From Acanthornis magna (lineage: Eukaryota; Chordata; Aves; Passeriformes; Acanthizidae): a stretch of DNA of 64,000 bases. Under the pieces are notes generated by a model, which saw only the letters and a list, made by a program, of their open reading frames with translations, was not told the origin of the DNA and did not search any database. The stretch is from assembly GCA_036785705.1 (NCBI GenBank), contig JAWUZG010000174.1:558001-622000 (forward strand), written 5' to 3'. The translations under genes were made by a program, and so were the position numbers. Positions within the stretch are counted from its first letter, which is position 1. Every line of letters begins with the position of its first letter. Positions 55,543 through 64,000 of the stretch are shown here, one piece after another.

Positions 55543-57529
55543 ATTGTCTTGGTCACCCTCCATTTGCTCAGCATCTCAGGACCTTCCTGGGTGGTGGGAA
55601 AGAAGCCAGGGAAGACACCTGGTGAAGCAATGGATTAGAGAGGTTTTCTCAAAGAGCTGAGAAGTTTTGGCTGTGTTCACCTGCGACACTTGGCCCAGGT
55701 GCCCCTCAGTCCTGAGCAGGAGGCTGAATCCAGGCCAGATCTTGTGGCTTTGATCTCTTCTCCACAAGAACTCAGCTGCTCTGCACGGGGCACACTTTTG
55801 GTGTTACTGACAGGAAGGGATCTGCATTTCTCTGAAACATAAATTTATAGGAGGTCTATGGCCCCTTTCAGAAAACATCTGATGTTTTTCAATCAAGGCA
55901 AACCAGCAATTAAAGTGGGTGGACACTTTTATACAGCAATCCTGGATATCCAACCAATATTTTGATGCTTTGCAGAGGTCACACTGCTCCCACTAATCTT
56001 CCTTTGTGGATGGAATGGGGCCAGTCCTGGTTCATTTATTGCGCTGTGTATTTTTTAAAGCTGAATTGTTTATTGTCCATCGGATTTTAATTTGCTTAGT
56101 GGTTTCCTGGGATTCTGAGTTACATTATTTGTCGGGAGAAGGACTTTGTAAAATTATAACTACTGGGCCCAGTGGATTCCCTGATGTAGCACTTCAGTAC
56201 TGATATGCAAAGATTACAAAATAATCAGTCAGCGCTCAACCAGAGCATTGTGAAGTGTGGGGGTTTCCTCACAGTAGCTGGAATAGCAAAGAATTTCTCA
56301 GGGAGAAACTGCAGGCAGCTTTGGAGGGCAGAAATCCACATCCCAGTGGATGAGATGAGAAATACTGTGCATGAGAAAAGCAATACTGTGTCTCTCTAGA
56401 TGACCTCAATGTCTGCACCAAAGCTGGGCAGAGAAATCCTCCCGACAAGCAGCAGGTCAGGAGTTCCCATAGTCTCTTACCTCAAAAAATACATCCTAGA
56501 GGGCGAATAGAGTCCTGGATGATTTATGAGGACAGGATGGAAATGGGAAAGAGTCCGAGAAAAAATAAGTCTTCAATGTCTTGTTGGGTGAAGAGTCTGT
56601 GGGGCTGAGTGAAGACTTGGCCCAGGAGCTGTGTCCCACAGTTGTGATGCTGAGACATTTCAGAGATTGCTGTTGACTTCTGAGGTCACCACTCACTGCT
56701 GAGTGGGCTGAGGGACCAACAGAAACAATGGCATCTCAAAAGAGCATTCCCTGTGAGCTTCCCCCGAACCTAACCACAATGCTGATTTTATTTTATTTTG
56801 ATAACAAAGCTCCTTCAGCAGAGCACCAGCAATGTCCAAGACGAGCGCTGGGCGTGGCCGTGAGCACTTTGCACACACTGAACTTTCCCGTGAGGGTCCC
56901 AAGGGTTGTGTCTGCCCTCGCAGTCAGCTCTGTGCTCCTCTCAGGCCTGCTGCCACTGCCAGCCCCTCTCGCCCCCCTTGTGCTCAAATATTCCTCTCTT
57001 CTTTCTTTTTCCTCCCTTTCACCCTCCATTGATGGAAACCCCAATTTTTATTGGATTAGAGTGCTTGTTTCAGGTATTCCTTTGTTCTGGGAGGGCTCTG
57101 GGGCCATCCTTGCAGATGGTCACAGTGTCACAGAGACATGCCATCACAGGAACTGTCTGCCGTGCCCTTGTGTGAGGGGTAACTGCTGATTGCACCCATG
57201 ACCATCTTGAGCACTTGTTTCCTGCACCAGGGAGCCCTGGGTGCTTTCCAGGGCATGGCTTGCTTCCACCCTGCTCGTGTTCCGGGCTGTTGGAGCGACA
57301 GATGAAATCCCAGCTGCACTTAGGCAGGAGCACTCTGCGGTGCCCCTGCTCCCTGTGCCTGCAGATCTCCACCACAGGCCTTGGTTCCGATTGCCATCCC
57401 AGCTCCTCGGGGCCCTGTGTGCTCCTGGAGCTGTTCCTGCTCTGCTGAGCCCTGAGCTCACACCCCACACAAGCTCTTGGTCTCTGCCGCAGTACCTCAG
57501 GTGCCACTGATGCCTAAAGGACAGGATGC
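55543..57529. other. Non-coding, no gene seen
   Basis: No recognisable exon or RNA gene. Confidence 0.4.
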
Positions 57530-57860
57530 CTGAAACAGAGGCCAGGACTAATTCGGAGTATAAAAAGCAGACAATTTATTCAAGGCCTGCAAAGGCCTTG
57601 AAGGTACATTCGGGCAAGCAAACCCCCTGTAGGGGACGACACCCAAAATGGACCCTGGGTCATGAGCCCTTCACCTTTTACAAGTTCTGTCCATTAACAC
57701 ACTGGCCCTTAATTCTCCAATCCACCCTCAGGGGATGATGTTCACCACCCCAGGCCTGCTCCCCCATCTCATTGTTGTTTACATATTTTTGGGCCCTAAG
57801 GCAATGAAATGTCCTTGGATCTGTATTCAGAGAGCCTTGTTTGGCCAAAGGTGCTGGAAC
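57530..57860 (-). mobile_element. Probable LTR remnant
   Basis: On the minus strand AATAAATTGTCTGC (57,576-57,563) resembles a retroviral poly(A)/R region near a 3' end, and the GC-mixed sequence resembles the other LTRs. Neither canonical ends nor a target-site duplication could be fixed. Confidence 0.35.
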
Positions 57861-58146
57861 AGAGGATTTTAGCACTTTGTTAGAAGCACAGAACTGCAGC
57901 GAGTTACAAATACATGAAGAGAAAAACTAGAAATACTTGAAGGCATCACCATGGTAGGGGATCCCTTTGGAAAACATCCCAATCACCTCACAGGGACCTC
58001 ACTCTTTGTCTCAGACGTGAGTGGGGCTGTCAGGACAGCTGGATGTGACCTGTGCTTCCCTCCAGCACGTGCACAAAAAGGATAAGGACAATAATCCTGT
58101 TGCTGAAATCACTGACTCCTGGATGAGTTATATCATCTTCCATGTG

Positions 58147-58440
58147 TAGGACAAGGGGGAATGGCTTCCCACTGGCAGAGGGCAGGGTTAGATGGGATAT
58201 TGGGAAGGAATTCTTCCCTGTGAGGGTGGGCAGGCTGCGGCACAGGTGTCCAGAGCAGCTGTGGCTGCCCCTGGATCCCTGGCAGTGCCCAAGGCCAGGT
58301 TGGACAGGGCTTGGAGCAGCCTGGGACAGTGGGCAGTGTCCCTGCTCATGTCCCTGCCATGGCTCTGCCCAGGCCCGTGGCACTGGATGGGCTTTAAGAC
58401 CCCTGCTCACCAAAGCTATTCCATGTGTTGTGATTCTCTA
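58147..58440 (+). mobile_element. CR1 LINE 3' end
   Basis: GACAAGGGGGAATGGCTTCC onward, ending near GTTGTGATTCTCTAG. It carries a small insertion in the CTGCTCATGTCCCTGCC area. Confidence 0.85.
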
Positions 58441-59937
58441 GATCCATCAGTGCTGGCAGTGAATATCCAGGAAGGTTGCCATCCTGGGAGCCATCCCAAA
58501 GTCTGTGCACACCTTTTTGAGGACATATCCTATTTTTGGATTCACTGTCACAGCAAACAGTGGCCATTAGCCCAGCATGGTCCAGCCCGTCCTGACTCTC
58601 ACAAGTCAGTCCGGAAATCTCAGCACACACACAGAACTTCATGAGGCCTCAGATGACACAGGGAAAGTCCAGACTGAGAGCTGACATCTTCCAGATTGTG
58701 CAAGTGAAAGGGAAGATGGAGGCTCCTTTTATTCCTTTATCTCTATTTTCCAATGTTTGTTGCTCTCCAAAGCCCCTTGGTTGCTCTTTTCCCCACTTCC
58801 CCTACACAAGTCATTGTAGACTTGTGCTATCCCCAAATGCTCTTCCCCTGTGTCCCACAATGTGTCCCACCACATGTCCCACCCTCCAGCCAGTACCTCC
58901 CATCACTTTGTGAGGTGTTTCAGAGACATTTCATGTCCCAGTTTGTCCCAGTTTTCCTGGCAGGCACCAGGGAGCATGGATGATGTTAAGTGGTAAGAGG
59001 TTTATCTGCTCCCTCACAAGGAAGGAGCACAGAAGTGCAATGGCAGTGGGGACTGAAGGTGACGGCCCTGAGGGGGTTCATCTCTTACAATAAGCACAAT
59101 GTCCACAGATATTTGGGGCTGATGTGGCTGAACCCAAACCAACAGCGCCAAATGCTCTGTCCGGGACAATTTGTGCTGGAATGGTGAAGGATTCCCCATT
59201 TTCGCCCCCAGTTTCACCCCCACTTTCACCCCCAGTTTCACCCCCAGTTCCTCAGGAGGAGCTGTGGCATCACTCTCACACAAGCTGTGGCAAACAGCCC
59301 ATTTGTCACCCTGGAACTGACCTGCTCTTCCCAGCAGAGCTGGTTTCTCCCACAGTTTGGGGGCTGCAGGGCACAACATTTTCCTATTGCCTGTTTGGGA
59401 GCACTTTACTCCCATCTCTCAGATTTTCTATTTAACCAACTGTTTTTCTTACATCTTCATTAGTATATCCAATAATTAGCTGAAAGTGATTGGAAATTGT
59501 GGCTGGACATTTTTATATTCGGCTCCCTCTTGTGCTCATTCCATCCTCCTGCTGACTCCTCTCTTCCCATGTTTTTCCACAACCTTTTGCCAGCAGGATT
59601 CTCTCACATCTCACCCACGGTGCTCAGGTGGAGCTGAAATTAAATAGAATGTGCCTGCCCATCCCTAGCAGAAATATTACTCCTTGGAGGAACAAATTGG
59701 GAGCTAAACGAGAACTGCTGCCAGGCAGAGCTGGCACCAACCCACGATCCCGATAATTGGGTTTGAAGCAGGAATGACTGCCAGGGGAGGCTCAGCATCT
59801 GCCCAGAGCAGTTACAGCCACACCATGAGTGGGAAGGATGGATTTTTACCCTGTGCTGTGGCACTGGGCAGCACCTGGGCTGAAGAGAACGGAGTGGGAA
59901 TGAGGTACGAGTGCAGGAACTGTGAGAGACAGATACT
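58441..59937. other. Non-coding, no gene seen
   Basis: A short tandem of TTTCACCCCCAG/ACT units (about 59,210-59,250). Otherwise nothing is recognised. Confidence 0.45.
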
Positions 59938-60070
59938 CCAAGAATCGCAGAATCCTCAGAATCAATTAGGTTGGGAAAGACCTTTGAGATCATTGAGTTC
60001 ATGACCTGTACCACCTTGTCACCCAGACCATGGCACTGAGAAGGACTCTGTGACATCCCTGTGAGAGGTT
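59938..60070 (-). mobile_element. CR1 LINE 3' fragment
   Basis: AGAATCGCAGAATCCTCAGA, with the same subtype as the copy at 17,002. Confidence 0.8.
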
Positions 60071-60480
60071 GCATGGCACAGGTCACTCCAGACTTGCAAG
60101 CTCCACCCAAATTCCTTCCAAGCACCTACACAAGCAGTTTGGAGGAGCAGCAGGACTGTTCTGATATATAAGTGTTCTTCTGTCTTGTGATAATCTTTCT
60201 GTTTTGGCTTGGGGTCAATGCCCAGAGCTCTCAAAATGCCATGAAATGAGGAACCTTTGGGTGACCAATGGGCAGGTCTGGGAGATCCATTTGTTATTTA
60301 TCCATGATAAACCCTTTATAGATCCATTATTTATCCATGGTAAATAATTAGACCCTTAATTACAGGCTGCACACACCATCGTCAGTGGTGCCTTGTGACT
60401 GTACTTCAGCTGTGCTCTATTCCTGCAGTTCCTGATTATATCTGCCAAGGGCCCATAATCCTGTCCAGGTGAGAAAGTGA

Positions 60481-60600
60481 TCCTTTTCTCTTTTTCTCTT
60501 TTTCTCTTTCTCTCTTTTTCTCTTTTCGCTTTTTCTCTTTTCCTCTTTTTCTCTTTTCCTCTTTTTCTCTTTTCCTCTTTTTCTCTTTTCCTTTTTCTTT
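60481..60600 (+). repeat. Pyrimidine microsatellite (TTTTTCTCTTTTCCTC)n
   Basis: Repeated CTTTTTCTCTTTTCCTC units. The neighbouring 60,071-60,480 shows no gene. Confidence 0.85.
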
Positions 60601-60933
60601 CTGTTTTTATGAGTGGTTTTGAGCATGAAAGATCCATTCTTATTTTTCATGGTTTTTTTTCAACTTGGCTGGTGCTGGAGACTGTAACAGAACTGTATTT
60701 CAGCTCTGTCTGTGCAATACTTCCACCTGTACCATTAAAACTGTGTTTGCTCATTAGCCCCGAGGGGATGGGCTGGGCTGGGTGTGCCAGAGCACAGCAC
60801 ATTGAGGAAAAAGCACTTCTCAGGACAGTGAGTGGACAATGTGAATTTGGGGGATCTGCTCCACTTCAGGCTCTGAAAGGGATGGAAGGTGAGGGCTCTG
60901 TGTCCTGGAGTGACCAGAGACAGAGAGCTTGGG

Positions 60934-61887
60934 TGTCTTCGTTTGATAGACAGGTGTCTGCTTAGGAAGGTGGGAACCTTCCTTAGAACAGAGAATGTGA
61001 ACCCCCTTCCCTCCGAATTATCATAACTTTAGAATCAAGGGCTCTCAGGCAAAGGTATGGGAAAAGGAATAAGAGTTTTTTTCACTAGTATCTATAATGA
61101 GGTAAACAATCAGTAACAAAAAAAAACAGTAAACAAGGTTAAAAAAAAACCAGTAAACAAAACAAAAAAAAACCTCGGTGGCAAATGTCCCTGGGCTGTC
61201 AGGCACTTTCCCGGTTGGTGCAGTCACGGTCACGGCCAGCAGGGGCACTGTTGGGCTCCTAGACCAGCAGGGCAGGTGCGATGACTCCCGGGAAGCTGCA
61301 GATGGCGCTGTGGCGCGAGGTTGGATCTGTGTCACGCACGTAATGGCCGACGGGCTGGAGCAGGGTGGAGCGCAGATGGACAAAGCGCAGCAAGGAGATG
61401 GAACGGCCAGGTGGGCTCACCTGAGCCAGCCAGCAGAGGAGGCAGCAGAAGCTTCGCAGGTGTGGCAGGCAAGGCGTGGGGCGGTAGCAGGCAGGGCGAG
61501 GAGCGGCAGCAGGCGAGGGGTCTCGTTCTGCTGCAGCGCAGCTGGGAAATGCGCCCTCCCAGAGGATAGAAGGGGCTGGGATCCCGTCCTCCCCCGTCCC
61601 AAGTGAGAACTCACTCAACAGGTAGAGAGAAAAACCAGTGCAAAACTGGGCCTTTTCTGCAGTTGCAGCCAAAAAGCAGAGCTGCCTTTTTCCCCCTGCT
61701 CTTTCCTCTGAGAGTTGTGAGCGAGTGAGTGTCCCGTTATCAAGTCTTGCCATCTCTTGTTCCCGTGCTCGCCCAGCCAAAAAGTCTTTGTCTCTTTTGT
61801 GAGAGTAAAATGGCCTCTAAGTACCGATCGTTACTTGCCTAGCAACAGAATGGGAAAAATTCCACTTCCCCCCCCCAACCTCCAACA
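60934..61887 (-). mobile_element. Long solo LTR (ERVK-like)
   Basis: A 954-bp block with TGTCTTCG...CCAACA ends and a 5-bp duplication TTGGG (60,929-60,933 and 61,888-61,892). A GC-rich, CpG-containing interior (61,180-61,610) lies between A-rich and G/C-homopolymer parts. Its minus-strand 3' part resembles the insertion at 2,423-3,008. Long open frames inside are GC-driven and do not match retroviral genes. Confidence 0.65.
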
Positions 61888-63595
61888 TTGGGGCAGTGAG
61901 GGCTGGGAATAAATGGGACACAGCTGCAAAAGAGAATGGGAGAAAAGTCATCAAAAATGAGGTGTGGCTGCAAGAGAGAATGGGAGCAAAGCCATTCCTG
62001 TGTGCAGGTATCGGTGTGATCCTCACCTGAGCTGATATTCCTGACAGCAGAGGCCTTCCAAAGAGGAAGGAATTGTCATGACTGAAGCCATGTTAGACTG
62101 GGACCGCTCTGTTTTGTTTTGAGCTATTATTCTGTGAACCTCAGGTCTTCAGTGGTGACGCAGCAAGTTGGGAACTTGTCCTTACTTGACAGCAGATTCT
62201 GGAAGTGTTTCCCTTCTGCCTGAAGAGATGCTTGTGACAGCGGGGCCTGGGGCCATCCCGGCTGGGGGCTGGGGTTTGTAGAGTGGGATTCATCAACTAA
62301 TTCCAAATATTCCCTCTAAGATGAGGTGAATCCACTCCATGGAGTCATTAAAACTCACTGAGTGGAAAGGAGTTCAAAGGGTTCAAAGTCCTCAGATGCA
62401 GGTGTTTATATTTTGCCAGATTATTCTCATTCTTAGTGGTCCAGAGTCTTTTAACTCGTAGAGTAACTACAGTTTCAGGGACACTATTACCATATTATGT
62501 AGTTTCATTAGTGCTCCTTAGGGTAGAATTTGGTCTCTTAAACCAATAAAGTAAGTTTTGTTCTTGTCTGTTTTTGATGCTGGGAATGTTAATGAAGCAT
62601 TTTCTGTTTGTTTGGTTCCCTGATGAGTAATTCTGAAAACATTTTTAAGCACTGTGTTTCTATAGGCTGTTGCAGACACATTGAGTCACTTCTTAAAGCA
62701 CAGATTCAGTGAAAAGTGAGCAGATGGGCAGATTTTGCATGTTTGTTGTACGGATTGTGGAGCCAGTCTCTGACATGGGTGAAATAACAGTGGGATATTT
62801 TTAAATTCAGCAGCAAGTGTACACAAAAGCTTAAACATTACTCATAGTGGAAACTTAGATTCTGTAGAAAAAAGGAAAGTTCACAAAGAGCTGTTAAAGC
62901 TGGTTAAAAGCGCCTGCTAATGTGAGTCTGGCCACCCCTGGTCACAGAGCTGGTTCTGCTTTTCTCAGGATTCTGTTCAGGCACAAAGTGAGAGAAAGTT
63001 TGGGCTCAGGATTGTGACTCTGGCTACTCTCCATGAGCGACTGGAGCACCCCAGAACTCCACCTTGTCCTGTGTGCCACACGTGGCCTCTCCCAAACCCT
63101 CTGTACAGATCTTCCAAGGCCCCCTTTTTCCTCTCTGTGTCAGGGAAGGGTTCTCCTGCCCACACAGAGCTCTTGTTCACCTTCCCAGGGTGAGCCACGC
63201 TTTGGTGAAATGAGCTTTGCTGCAGCTCAGAAAATGAACTTTGTTCAGGAGGGGCAAAGAGCATAATTTGTTCTTAATGAGAATGAATTAGAGCCCCCAA
63301 AATGTTGTTGAACAGGTGTGAAGGTGACTCACTAGAAAGGAATTGTTGATGTCTGCATTTCTGGTGGTAAAATGTCCCCACCTCTCCATCACACATGGAG
63401 GTTGTCCAGTGTGGTGTTTCCTCCTGGCTGGCAAGTGACGTGGGATATAAATCCTAATTTTTCATGGAAGCTTTTGAGGGCAATCACTTCTTTTGTTTCA
63501 AAGCAAGAAGAACAGCCCCACACTGGCTCTTTGCCCTCACTCAAAAGAACCAGAATTAGACCACTCCAGGATCTTGCAATCAGACATCCCATCCT
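61888..63595. other. Non-coding, no gene seen
   Basis: A short direct repeat GCAAGAGAGAATGGGAGCAAAG / GCAAAAGAGAATGGGAGAAAAG-type unit occurs twice at 61,926-61,992. No exons are recognised. Confidence 0.45.
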
Positions 63596-63939
63596 TGTGG
63601 GAACTGTAGGCATGTAGTGAGAACTGCTTTTCCATGAGAGAGGCCTGTAAGTCCAGCTCACACTATTCCTCTCTAGCTCAAAACAAGCAGGAATCCATAA
63701 ACAACGATAATAAGAGACTTGCAGGTGTTATTGCAAGATGTTGTTCTAACTGTAGGTAGCCAATGATATTGTGGGGTGGTGAATTGGGAGCCAATGGATG
63801 TGTGACATGAATTAGAAATAGTATAAAATAGTATAAAAGGAGGCCTTGTAAAATAAAGAGTTAGATCCTTCTCTCTGGCTGAGAGAGTTGGTCTGTTGTG
63901 GTGAACTTTTTACTTGTCGTGACTGTCTCAACTATGACA
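63596..63939 (+). mobile_element. Solo LTR, family X, copy 2
   Basis: A 344-bp block, TGTGGGAACTGTAGGC to CAACTATGACA. The flanking duplication is imperfect: CATCCT (63,590-63,595) versus CATCCC (63,940-63,945). The TATA region is duplicated (63,822-63,828 and 63,832-63,838) and AATAAA is at 63,852-63,857. The family and orientation are the same as at 39,654 but the flanks differ, so the two are independent insertions. Confidence 0.8.
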
Positions 63940-64000
63940 CATCCCATGGGCTCAGCTGTGGCCGGAATGTCATGGCAGTGATATTGTCCCCAGGAAATCA

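Noticed and set aside
61178..61780. Frames of 142-173 codons inside the long LTR
   Set aside because: They lie in GC-rich LTR sequence on both strands, with no retroviral gag, pol or env motifs.
39654..63939. Reading the two family X LTRs as the ends of one 24-kb provirus
   Set aside because: The flanking duplications differ and no retroviral genes lie between them; they are independent solo LTRs.

Overview
This is bird (Aves) nuclear DNA. The left 11.5 kb is a feather-type beta-keratin (corneous beta-protein) array. The rest is gene-poor sequence full of CR1 LINE 3' ends and solo endogenous-retrovirus LTRs, both typical of avian genomes. A songbird is likely from the LTR types, but that is a weak inference from memory.

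1-11,550: five complete and one partial nearly identical beta-keratin genes in alternating orientation (-,+,-,+,-,+). Each has a TATA box, a short non-coding exon 1, a 107-bp intron where measurable, and one coding exon for a 121-residue cysteine-rich protein. They form three head-to-head pairs (1/2, 3/4, 5/6). Each pair shares a roughly 700-bp spacer between its TATA boxes, and each gene has its own AP-1/MARE-like site and usually an E-box. The pairs also nest in a larger palindrome centred near 5,528: gene 3 mirrors 4, gene 2 mirrors 5, and gene 1 mirrors 6. The convergent spacers (1.6-4.3 kb and 6.75-8.8 kb) hold long polypurine/polypyrimidine tracts. They also hold insertions present in only one arm: LTR-like blocks at 2,423-3,008 and 3,550-4,091, a solo LTR at 7,071-7,698 and a 161-bp foldback element at 8,568-8,728.

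11,550-13,350: AT-rich sequence with a TA/CA microsatellite, then a CpG island with three NRF1-like palindromes and six YY1-like ATGGCGGC motifs spaced about 40 bp apart on the + strand. It looks like the promoter of a broadly expressed gene, but no downstream exons could be recognised.

13,350-64,000: no convincing protein-coding exon. The region holds about 30 CR1 fragments in both orientations and several solo LTRs, most with visible 5-6 bp target-site duplications. It also has a 69-bp minisatellite, a 49-50 bp tandem triplication, a TTTTA/TTTCA compound repeat, a degenerate interstitial TTAGGG tract and several pyrimidine-rich or A/T microsatellites. The keratin genes are the only genes that can be supported with confidence; they supply structural protein to cornifying epidermis or feather cells.
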